In this document: piece by piece, positions 6,935 to 14,143 of the stretch | Layout: every line of letters starts with the position of its first letter | Numbering within the stretch: position 1 is the stretch's first letter | Origin: Bacteroidota bacterium | GTDB taxonomy: Bacteria; Bacteroidota; Bacteroidia; B-17B0; Aurantibacillaceae | Reading direction: 5' to 3' | Length of the DNA: 64,000 nt | Assembly: GCA_013697245.1 (NCBI GenBank) | Contig: JACCXH010000050.1 | Location: forward strand, 124,001-188,000 | Notes under the pieces: generated by a model | The model's input: only the letters and a program-made list of their open reading frames with translations | What the model was told of the DNA's origin: nothing | Databases searched by the model: none | Program-made: the position numbers and the translations under genes

Positions 6935-7039
6935 GCGACTAACAGCAAGCGGGCGAGCGCATAAGGCTTTTGCAAATTTAAGTTCGCTTCGCGGAAAGAA
7001 ATTTCCATTTTGCAAAAATCTAAAAAACATTTATCTTTA
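6935..7039 (+). repeat. Right boundary attC-like half-site with promoter-like pair
   Basis: GCGACTAAC (6935-6943) followed by AGCAAGCGGGCGAGCGC matches the left arms of sites B-D. TTTG (7009-7012), 19-base spacer and TATCTTTA (7032-7039) give a promoter for the gene at 7057. No GTTRRRY follows, so the right half of the site is missing. Confidence 0.45.
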
Positions 7040-7056
7040 AATATAAAACAGATATA

Positions 7057-7488
7057 ATGAAAATTTATTTTTTGATCTTTATTTTCACACTCAACTTTGC
7101 AGCTTTTGGAAACAGCAAAACCACTTTTGGCGATACCACAAAAATGGGTCTCACTAGATCAAAAAAAGCAGTCTTAACTGCCGTTACTTATACCGGCACG
7201 GTAGATAAGGGTAACCGTAAAATGGAACTGGTAGTGGCTATTATTGATGAGGCCATAAGTATTGGTGCGCCTACATACAATGAAGGCAACCGCGCGGCCT
7301 GTTACAAAATATACGAAGGTGCGGCATACAAGATCTTGCACAAGTATGGCAAAAAATGTACTGAAACCGCCGACATTTTAGAAACTGCCCTCGAAAAATC
7401 ATACGGTAATTATTCTATCACCGATAAGGCTTGGATCATGCGCATGGCTTTTGATAAAATAGAAGGTGTGCAAACACAAACGCAGTAA
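7057..7488 (+). CDS. Small secreted protein
   Basis: A 143-residue product with signal peptide MKIYFLIFIFTLNFAAFG. The mature part has no recognised domain. Visible features are a central LVVAIIDEAISIGAPTYNEGN segment, two cysteines (C92-like in RAACYKIYEG and C111-like in GKKCTETA) that could form a disulfide, and a helical C-terminus (ADILETALEKSYGN). It is transcribed from the promoter-like pair at the right edge of the array and followed by a very strong terminator, so it is probably a single-gene unit. Whether it belongs to the array or to the old chromosome is unclear. Confidence 0.65.
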   Translation: MKIYFLIFIFTLNFAAFGNSKTTFGDTTKMGLTRSKKAVLTAVTYTGTVDKGNRKMELVVAIIDEAISIGAPTYNEGNRAACYKIYEGAAYKILHKYGKKCTETADILETALEKSYGNYSITDKAWIMRMAFDKIEGVQTQTQ

Positions 7489-7501
7489 TTTATTTTTAAA
7501 T

Positions 7502-7535
7502 AAAAACCCCTTTCAGAAATTCTGAAAGGGGTTTT
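7502..7535. terminator. Rho-independent terminator, bidirectional
   Basis: AAAACCCCTTTCAGAA and its reverse complement around a single A form an almost perfect palindrome with T and A runs on both sides. It separates the convergent 7057 gene and accC. Confidence 0.9.
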
Positions 7536-7545
7536 AATATTTAAG

Positions 7546-7569
7546 CATTTCTCGGCTACGCTCGAAATG
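7546..7569. repeat. Short palindromic element
   Basis: CATTTC-TCGGCTACGCTC-GAAATG. CATTTCTCGGCTACGCTCG-type motifs are a familiar dispersed element in Bacteroidota intergenic DNA. Only one copy is seen here. Confidence 0.4.
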
Positions 7570-7576
7570 ATATAAA

Positions 7577-8920
7577 TTAAGCAGATTTAAAATCCCAGGT
7601 CTCTAAAAACTTGGTAGTATAATTACCGGCTTTAAAATCTTCGTTCTGCATTAATTTTAAATGGAAAGGAATGGTTGTTTTAACACCTTCAATGACATAT
7701 TCACTTAAAGCACGGTGCATTTTTGCTATAGCTTCTTCGCGTGTTTGTGCCACAGTAATTAATTTACCAACCATACTATCGTAATTTGGCGGGATCCTGT
7801 ATCCACTATACACATGCGAGTCTACGCGTATACCATGTCCGCCAGGTGTATGTAAAGTTGTTATTACGCCGGGTGAAGGAACGAAATTTTTGAAAGGATC
7901 TTCAGCATTGATGCGGCATTCGATGGCGTGCAATTGCGGGTAATAATTTTTTCCGGAGATTGGAACACCGGCTGCCACTAAAATTTGTTCGCGGATAAGA
8001 TCGTAATTAATTACTTCTTCTGTAATTGGATGCTCAACCTGTATCCTTGTATTCATTTCCATGAAGTAAAAATTACGGTGTTTGTCCACCAAAAATTCTA
8101 CTGTACCTACTCCTTCATAAGCAATAGATAATGCTGCTTTAACCGCTGCGTTGCCCATGGCTTCTCTTAATTCAGGTGTCATAAAAGGCGAAGGCGTTTC
8201 TTCTACCAGTTTTTGATGACGACGTTGAATAGAACAATCTCTCTCACTTAAATGACAGGCTTTGCCATGTTGGTCGCCAACAATTTGAATTTCGATATGT
8301 CGAGGTTCTTCAATGTATTTTTCCATGTACATAGCACCATTACCAAACGCAGCCGCAGCTTCGTGTGTAGCACTATCCCAGGCAGCCTGAAAGTCTTCTT
8401 CTTTCCAGATAATGCGCATACCTTTTCCACCACCACCGGCAGTAGCTTTAATAATAACAGGATAAACAATGCCTTTTGCCAATTCTTTTCCCTGTTCAAC
8501 ACTTTCTAATAAACCTACAGAACCCGGTACACAAGGTACGCCCGCAGCTATCATCGTAGCTTTGGCATTACTCTTATCACCCATTTGGTTGATCATTTCA
8601 GGACTTGCTCCAATAAATTTTATTTTATTCTGGCGACAGATCTCTGAAAATCTTGCATTCTCGCTTAAGAAACCATAACCTGGATGAATCGCATCGGCAT
8701 TCGTAATTTCTGCGGCCGCAATAATACTGGCCATATTAAGGTAACTGTCTTTACTTGGCGGCGGGCCAATACAAACAGCTTCATCAGCAAATTTTACGTG
8801 CAATGAATCTCTATCGGCAGTTGAATAAACAGCAACCGTTTTTATGCCCATTTCACGGCAGGTACGAATTACCCTTAAAGCAATTTCCCCGCGATTGGCT
8901 ATTAATATTTTTTTAAACAT
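7577..8920 (-). CDS. accC: Biotin carboxylase subunit of acetyl-CoA carboxylase
   Basis: At 447 residues it has the full length of the family. The N-terminal domain starts [19 protein letters not shown] and includes [13 protein letters not shown] at 79-91. The ATP-grasp glycine loop GGGGKGMR is at 162-169, and the catalytic [10 protein letters not shown] segment at 288-297 includes R292. It carboxylates biotin on AccB with ATP and bicarbonate, the first half-reaction of malonyl-CoA formation for fatty acid synthesis. accB lies 68 bases upstream on the same strand with a stable hairpin between them, so they form the usual accBC operon. The carboxyltransferase genes are not in the window. Confidence 0.97.
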   Translation of the reverse strand: MFKKILIANRGEIALRVIRTCREMGIKTVAVYSTADRDSLHVKFADEAVCIGPPPSKDSYLNMASIIAAAEITNADAIHPGYGFLSENARFSEICRQNKIKFIGASPEMINQMGDKSNAKATMIAAGVPCVPGSVGLLESVEQGKELAKGIVYPVIIKATAGGGGKGMRIIWKEEDFQAAWDSATHEAAAAFGNGAMYMEKYIEEPRHIEIQIVGDQHGKACHLSERDCSIQRRHQKLVEETPSPFMTPELREAMGNAAVKAALSIAYEGVGTVEFLVDKHRNFYFMEMNTRIQVEHPITEEVINYDLIREQILVAAGVPISGKNYYPQLHAIECRINAEDPFKNFVPSPGVITTLHTPGGHGIRVDSHVYSGYRIPPNYDSMVGKLITVAQTREEAIAKMHRALSEYVIEGVKTTIPFHLKLMQNEDFKAGNYTTKFLETWDFKSA

Positions 8921-8940
8921 ATGTTCGGATTTAAAAGTTA

Positions 8941-8973
8941 AAGATTCAAGATTGAGTTAAAATCTTGAATCTT
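8941..8973. repeat. Hairpin repeat between accB and accC
   Basis: AAGATTCAAGATT (8941-8953) and its exact reverse complement (8961-8973) with a 7-base loop. There is no T run on either side, so it is probably not a terminator. It may stabilise or attenuate the accBC mRNA. Confidence 0.7.
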
Positions 8974-8988
8974 AAATTTTGAATTTGC

Positions 8989-9480
8989 TTAAGAAGGATC
9001 TACTAAAAATAACGGCTGGTCATATTCAACCGGGGTTGAATCGTTAACAAGAACCTTTACAATTTTTCCTTTAACGTCGCTTTCAATTTCGTTAAAAAGT
9101 TTCATGGCTTCAATAATGCAAACAGGTTTGCCCGGAGCAATTTCATCGCCAATATTAACAAAAGAAGCTTTATCCGGTCCGGCAGAACGGTAAAAGGTAC
9201 CGATCATAGGCGATTTAATAGTTATGTATTTTGCGTCTTCAGACACGTTGTTTGCCGGCGGTGTGCTTTTATTTTCACTTACCGCAGGGCTGTTTGTAAC
9301 ATTAGCAACAGGTGTAGTAATTACCGGATTTGTGATAACGGGCGCAGCCTGTGTAATAAACTGTGACGCGCTTTTTGGAGTTCTGATTACAATTTTAATT
9401 TCTTTTGTTTCAAGCTCAACTTCGCTTACCCCGCTTTTTGAAACAAATTTTATTAAATCCTGAATTTCGTTTAATTTCAT
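8989..9480 (-). CDS. accB: Biotin carboxyl carrier protein
   Basis: A 163-residue protein started at the ATG at 9480. An in-frame TTG six bases earlier is less likely. It has an N-terminal helix region (MKLNEIQDLIKFVSKSGVSE), an Ala/Pro/Thr-rich linker at about 35-80, and a biotinyl domain from about 84 to the end. EAMKL at 124-128 holds the biotinylated K127, and PMIGTFYRS at 91-99 is the usual start of the domain. It carries carboxybiotin between AccC and the carboxyltransferase. The length is typical. Confidence 0.96.
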   Translation of the reverse strand: MKLNEIQDLIKFVSKSGVSEVELETKEIKIVIRTPKSASQFITQAAPVITNPVITTPVANVTNSPAVSENKSTPPANNVSEDAKYITIKSPMIGTFYRSAGPDKASFVNIGDEIAPGKPVCIIEAMKLFNEIESDVKGKIVKVLVNDSTPVEYDQPLFLVDPS

Positions 9481-9612
9481 GATCAAAATATTTAGTTAGT
9501 TAGTGGGGCAAAAATAACTGTATTTTTAATTAAAAAAAGGGATTTTTAGGTTGTTTCTTAACAAAATGATGATTTTTTAGCTCATTTTCGTCAAAAAACC
9601 CCATCTTTTCGA

Positions 9613-9639
9613 CAAAAAAAAGCTACCCCAAAGGTAGCT
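9613..9639 (-). terminator. Rho-independent terminator
   Basis: On the minus strand AGCTACC / GGTAGCT with a 5-base loop, followed by seven T. It ends the PorT-like gene. Confidence 0.85.
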
Positions 9640-9668
9640 CTTCAATAAAATCAAATAAATTGGTCTTT

Positions 9669-10571
9669 TTAGAACAAAAGGCCGATATTAATTCTTACTG
9701 CCCTCATAAAATACCCTTGGTTTAAAGGATCATAAATTCCGGGATTTGTATATTTTTGAAGGTATCTTGAATCATTTCTCATTAAATTAGTAAAAGATTG
9801 GAAATAATTTGCCGAAAACAGTAAAGAAGTGCTTCCACCCAAGCGGTATTCCATACCCAAACCTAAATTCATCCCTAATCTTAAAGGCACTAACGAAGCA
9901 TCTTTACCAATATTAATATTTGATTTGGTTAACTCATCTGCCTGTGGCGTTGTAACCTGGGTTCCTGACACTACTGCTTTTACACCACTTACATAAGTAT
10001 CATTAGCTATTGTTTTAGCCCTGATACCTAGTTCTAAACCCGCATTGGCAAAATACCTTGCTCCGCTATATTCTTCCGTTAGCATTTTCAACATTAAAGG
10101 AATAGATACAAAGGTTGTTTTAAATCTTCTATCTTTTAGAATGTATTGTGTATTACCATTAGCAAATTGCTGTTCCGGTGTAAACTTGCCATCTTTAGAT
10201 TCAACGTATTCTCCTTCGCTGGTGATAATAGCATTTACGTTAAAATCCGGATCATTTCTATAGGAGATATAACCACCTTCAAAATCACCGCCAACACCTG
10301 TTGAGAAATGAATGATCTGTGACAATTTAAATTCCATTATTATACCAAAACCAAAACCAAATACCGCACCTGCCCCTTTTGAATTGTTATTATTACTTTT
10401 ATACCAGGTTGGTTGCGGTGTAGCGCGAATCCCGAAACGGAATTTTTTATCAAATTCTGCCTCTTTACGATCTACTTCCGGTGTAGGTGTTACAGTGCTA
10501 GGTGTTTGAGCGTTTAATGAAACGCATAACATACTAACTGAAATAAAAGCGAATAGTATTTTTTTCATCAT
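9669..10571 (-). CDS. PorT-family outer-membrane beta-barrel protein
   Basis: A 300-residue exported protein. The signal peptide is MMKKILFAFISVSMLCVSLNA. After it comes a polar stretch with PEVDRKEAEFDKKFRFG, then repeated amphipathic strands with glycine (GAVFGFGFGIIMEFKLS, FANAGLELGIRAKT, LRLGMNLGLGMEYRLG) and a final strand RINIGLLF. The layout fits PorT and related Bacteroidota barrels. PorT itself is needed for type IX secretion, but several paralogues exist and this one is not certain to be the T9SS component. It is divergent from gldB, 44 bases between starts, with its own terminator downstream. Confidence 0.75.
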   Translation of the reverse strand: MMKKILFAFISVSMLCVSLNAQTPSTVTPTPEVDRKEAEFDKKFRFGIRATPQPTWYKSNNNNSKGAGAVFGFGFGIIMEFKLSQIIHFSTGVGGDFEGGYISYRNDPDFNVNAIITSEGEYVESKDGKFTPEQQFANGNTQYILKDRRFKTTFVSIPLMLKMLTEEYSGARYFANAGLELGIRAKTIANDTYVSGVKAVVSGTQVTTPQADELTKSNINIGKDASLVPLRLGMNLGLGMEYRLGGSTSLLFSANYFQSFTNLMRNDSRYLQKYTNPGIYDPLNQGYFMRAVRINIGLLF

Positions 10572-10615
10572 TATTTTATTTTATAATTAACTTTACAAAT
10601 ATAAAAATTTACTTC

Positions 10616-11635
10616 ATGTATAAAAGAATTCTTTTTTTACCATTTTTACTTTTGTTAATATCTGCCTGCAAAAACAATGCCCTGGATGTAGACATCTCTG
10701 GCGTTGAAGTAAAACCGCTGGAAGTTCTAAGGCTAGAGAACGATATATTTGCTTTGAATGCAGCTAATTTTGATGAAAAGACTAAAACGCTGAATGTAAA
10801 GTATGGCGCTTACTATGAGCATTATATTTCCGGTTTTCTTAACCCAAATGGCGGTACACGCGATAGCTTATACAAAGCAAAATTATTGGATTTTACCCAG
10901 GATAAAGATATGAAAGAGACGTATGCTTATGTGCGGAAACTTTACCCCGATGCTACCATAGAAGAAATAAACAATGAATTAACAAATTGCGTAAAACGTT
11001 TTAAATATCATTTTCCGAAAAGAAAACTGCCAACAAAATTAATTACCTGTACAACCGGATATAATTACGCGGTTGCTTATATGGATAGTGCTTTAGTATT
11101 GGGTCTTGACATGTATTTGAACGATACAGCAAAATTTTATCAAATGCTAAATACACCTAAGTACCAATTAAGAAGCATGAACCAAACTTACATTTTACCA
11201 AACTTAGCAAAGGGTTGGCTTTTAATTGAGTTTGATAATGATAAACCCGTTAATACACTTTTATACCATACCATCTTTTACGGAAAATTATTTTATGCCA
11301 TTAACGCTTTGTTACCAAACACAAATGATAGTATCTTAATTGGTTATACATCTAATCAAATGAAATTTGTAAATAAAAACGAAAAAAACATCTGGAGCTA
11401 TTTTGCAGAAAAGAACAGGTTGTATGAGAACAGTTTAAAAACAGTTCAAGAACTTACCACAGATGGTCCCTTTACCGGCACAATAAATAAAGAATGCCCG
11501 CCGCGTATTGCCATGTGGGTGGGGTGGCAAATTGTGCGCAGTTATATGAAAAACAATAAAGATGTTACGCTGCAGCAATTAATGGATGAGAGTGATAGCC
11601 AAAAGATCCTTAGCAAAAGCAAGTATAGGCCTTAA
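10616..11635 (+). CDS. gldB: Gliding motility lipoprotein GldB
   Basis: A 339-residue lipoprotein with signal MYKRILFLPFLLLLISAC (lipidated C18). The mature sequence matches GldB in length and landmarks: the early LRLENDIFALN, KYGAYYEHYISGFLNP, YVRKLYPDATIEEINNELT, and near the end CPPRIAMWVGWQIVRSYMKNN. GldB is required for gliding and is linked to the type IX secretion machinery in Flavobacteriia. It fits the many T9SS substrates in this window. The organism need not glide, since GldB homologues also occur in non-gliding species. Confidence 0.85.
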   Translation: MYKRILFLPFLLLLISACKNNALDVDISGVEVKPLEVLRLENDIFALNAANFDEKTKTLNVKYGAYYEHYISGFLNPNGGTRDSLYKAKLLDFTQDKDMKETYAYVRKLYPDATIEEINNELTNCVKRFKYHFPKRKLPTKLITCTTGYNYAVAYMDSALVLGLDMYLNDTAKFYQMLNTPKYQLRSMNQTYILPNLAKGWLLIEFDNDKPVNTLLYHTIFYGKLFYAINALLPNTNDSILIGYTSNQMKFVNKNEKNIWSYFAEKNRLYENSLKTVQELTTDGPFTGTINKECPPRIAMWVGWQIVRSYMKNNKDVTLQQLMDESDSQKILSKSKYRP

Positions 11636-11934
11636 GCCATTCATTGGCGTATAAAAAAATGGTTTATTGATATCAAAGAGCTAGACTTGAAGAATTTTAA
11701 TTTTTCATTGTAAAAGAATAATTTATTTAGAATTTGTTCGTGGTAAAAATTCATTAAGCTAAACAGTTGGCAATACTTTAAATATGCAGTTACAGTTTAA
11801 AAATATATTTTTTCGAATAGTGGGCCTATTTTTATTAAATCATCATCTTTCACCAAATATTTCTCCATTAGTATTATAAAAATATTTTAACTTAAGACTT
11901 CCTTTAGATTTTAAACATACCTTTATCTTTAGGA
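11636..11934. other. Intergenic gap before the efflux operon
   Basis: About 300 AT-rich bases without a credible gene or hairpin. Near its end TACCTTTA (11918-11925) and TATCTTTA (11924-11931) resemble -7 boxes. They lie so close to the ATG at 11935 that transcripts would have little or no leader. Confidence 0.4.
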
Positions 11935-13218
11935 ATGAAACTGTCTTTAAATATTATTTCACTAATCTGCTTATTAAATAGTTTTGTATTTGGTCAAAAC
12001 GACTTAAATTTTTATATTGATCAGGCTAAAGCGAACAGCCCGTTAATTAAGGATACTAAAAATCAGAATGAGGCTAGTAAAATAGAATTACAACGAATAA
12101 ACGCCTTATATACTAAACCTCAAATCACTTTTAATGCTGCTCTTGCGGTAGCTCCAATTATCAATTTTGATAATGGCAAAGCGCTTTTTCAGGTTAGCCC
12201 AAGCGATGCAACCAATTATCAGGGTTATGACATAGCGGCAAGTAATGGTGGTGTTTATCAGGGTATGTTCAATATTAATCAGCCTTTGTTTAATTCCGGT
12301 AAATTAAAAATGGCATCAGAACAACTTGCTGTTGCATATCAGATCAATCAAAATACAGTTAAGTTAAGCGAACATGATCTTGAAAAAATTGTTGGCGATC
12401 AATATGTACTTTGTTTACAGGATTTAAAACAACGCAATTACATCGATCAACTGATTCAGATAATTAGTGAGCAAAAATTGGTAGTAAATAAATTGGTTGA
12501 AGGAGGTTTACTAAAACAGTCAGATCTATTGTTGGTGAATATCGAACAGCAAACCCAGTTAAATAACTTAGAAATGTATAAGGCCACTTATCGCAGAGAT
12601 TTAATGGATCTGAATATTTTATGTGGAATAAATGACACCGGTATTGTTATTTTAAAGGACCTTGACCTTAGTTTGAACTTAAACAGCATGAAGTCAAATT
12701 TTACTGAAAAGTTCCGGATTGATAGCCTTAACTTACTGGCTTCTCAAAAACTGTTCGACTTAAAATACAAACCACAATTAAATGCTTTTGCTAATGCAGG
12801 CTTAAACGGTGTATATGTGCCTACGCTTCCCAATCGTTTCGGAGCAAGTGCCGGTTTAAATTTTTCTGTATTTATTTTTGATGGTAAGCAAAAAAGCCTA
12901 AATAAAAAGAAAACTGATGTGTTGATCCGCTCAACACAATCCTATAGATCAAATTTTATAACCATAAATGCTATTCGTAAAAATAAACTCCTAGGTGAAA
13001 TAACTTCTTTAAATGAACGAATAACTATTTCAAATAATCAATTAAAAGATTATAAGCAACTATTAGAGTATTATAAGAAAGAAGTTATTACCGGCCAACA
13101 ATCCGTTACTACTTATATTACGACAATAAAAAGTTTGGCAACTCTACAACGTGATTTTGTTTTAATGCAAACAAATAAACAATTATTAATAAATACATAC
13201 AATTATTGGAATTGGTAA
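11935..13218 (+). CDS. TolC-family outer-membrane efflux protein
   Basis: A 427-residue exported protein with signal MKLSLNIISLICLLNSFVFG. It is mostly long helices with repeated polar heptads: EASKIELQRINALYTKP, then GMFNINQPLFNSGKLKMASEQLAVAYQINQN, then SVFIFDGKQKSLNKKK in the second repeat. This is the two-repeat plan of TolC/OMF channels. It forms the outer-membrane exit duct of a tripartite RND pump. It is the first gene of a three-gene operon: the adaptor ATG follows its stop by two bases and the RND pump follows five bases after that. Confidence 0.9.
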   Translation: MKLSLNIISLICLLNSFVFGQNDLNFYIDQAKANSPLIKDTKNQNEASKIELQRINALYTKPQITFNAALAVAPIINFDNGKALFQVSPSDATNYQGYDIAASNGGVYQGMFNINQPLFNSGKLKMASEQLAVAYQINQNTVKLSEHDLEKIVGDQYVLCLQDLKQRNYIDQLIQIISEQKLVVNKLVEGGLLKQSDLLLVNIEQQTQLNNLEMYKATYRRDLMDLNILCGINDTGIVILKDLDLSLNLNSMKSNFTEKFRIDSLNLLASQKLFDLKYKPQLNAFANAGLNGVYVPTLPNRFGASAGLNFSVFIFDGKQKSLNKKKTDVLIRSTQSYRSNFITINAIRKNKLLGEITSLNERITISNNQLKDYKQLLEYYKKEVITGQQSVTTYITTIKSLATLQRDFVLMQTNKQLLINTYNYWNW

Positions 13219-13220
13219 TT

Positions 13221-14138
13221 ATGAATAAAAATTATATTTATATATTTTGTATTTCGGTTGTACTATCAGCCTGTGGTGGAAGCCAAAAGATAGAAGAACA
13301 ACCGTTAATTCCAAAATCGCCTGTTCAGGTTACAACTATCCGCATTGGGTCAATTGATGATAACTTAACCCTTTCTGCCACCTCCATTTATTTAAAACGG
13401 AATGTAATTACTTCTGAAATTCCAGCTTTTATTACTAAAGTAAATATTCATCTTGGAGATAAAGTTTTAAAAGGACAAGTATTATATGAATTACAAACAA
13501 AAGAACGTAAAGCTTTAGGCAAACAAGTGATAAGTGCGGATACAGCTTTAGCTAATTTTGGAAATATAAAAATTTATTCACCTGCATCTGGAATAATAAG
13601 CACTTTTGATAAACAACAAACAGGTGATTATGTACTAGAAGGAACACAATTATGTACAATTGCTGAAAGCAACGACCTTGCTTTCCAGATCAATGTTCCT
13701 TATGAGTTTATTCAGTTTACAAAAGTAGGAGATCCGTGTATGATCACTTTACCGGATAATTCAACACATAAAGCTACTATTACAACTCCTCTAACTGCTA
13801 TGAATACTTTGGCACAAACACAAACAATACTTGCAAAATGTCATGAAGTTCTTTTTTTACCGGAAAATTTAATCGTTAAAGTACTTGTAACTAAACCATC
13901 CAGTATCAATAAACAGGTTATTGCTAAACAATGCGTTTTGAGTGATGAGATGATGCAGGAATTTTGGGTAATGAAATTAATGAATGATAGCACAGCAGTT
14001 AGGGTTCCAGTTGTTATTGGTAATAAGAACGATAAAGAAGTTGAAATAAACTCTCCACAGTTTGGAGTTAACGACAGAATTATTACAAATGGAAATTATG
14101 GTTTAGCGGATACCGCTTTCGTAAAAATTACAAAATAA
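13221..14138 (+). CDS. RND efflux periplasmic adaptor (MFP) lipoprotein
   Basis: A 305-residue lipoprotein started at the ATG at 13221, which begins MNKNYIYIFCISVVLSAC (lipidated C18). An upstream TTG at 13206 would add residues ahead of the signal. A lipoyl-like hairpin motif, TSEIPAFITKVNIHLGDKVLKGQVLYE, is near 60-88, with the matching half IKIYSPASGIISTFDKQQTGDYV near 118-140. A beta-barrel domain follows. The central coiled-coil hairpin is almost absent, with only a dozen residues between the half-motifs, so this is a short-hairpin adaptor. It bridges the RND pump and the TolC-type channel. Confidence 0.9.
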   Translation: MNKNYIYIFCISVVLSACGGSQKIEEQPLIPKSPVQVTTIRIGSIDDNLTLSATSIYLKRNVITSEIPAFITKVNIHLGDKVLKGQVLYELQTKERKALGKQVISADTALANFGNIKIYSPASGIISTFDKQQTGDYVLEGTQLCTIAESNDLAFQINVPYEFIQFTKVGDPCMITLPDNSTHKATITTPLTAMNTLAQTQTILAKCHEVLFLPENLIVKVLVTKPSSINKQVIAKQCVLSDEMMQEFWVMKLMNDSTAVRVPVVIGNKNDKEVEINSPQFGVNDRIITNGNYGLADTAFVKITK

Positions 14139-14143
14139 GCACA

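Larger units (their letters stand above)
6428..7045 (+). mobile_element. Cassette 5, right end degenerate
   Basis: Starts TTAAAAT right after the site D core, with a gene starting 7 bases in. Its inverse core region GCGACTAAC (6935-6943) pairs with its start only over TAAC. The spacer keeps the AGCGGGCGAGCGC-like left arm and the promoter-like pair but has no closing GTTRRRY before the next gene. The boundary is approximate, and the last attC seems to have lost its right arm. Confidence 0.45.

Noticed and set aside
2438-7045. CRISPR array
   Set aside because: The repeats are about 190 bases, imperfect and separated by protein genes, not short direct repeats with unique spacers.
1-7600. Integron integrase gene beside the array
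   Set aside because: Both strands were read at the flanks; the neighbours are T9SS, PepSY-like, four-cysteine and small secreted proteins, none a tyrosine recombinase.
13206-13220. TTG start for the RND adaptor
   Set aside because: It would overlap the TolC gene end and put extra residues before the lipoprotein signal; the ATG at 13221 fits better.
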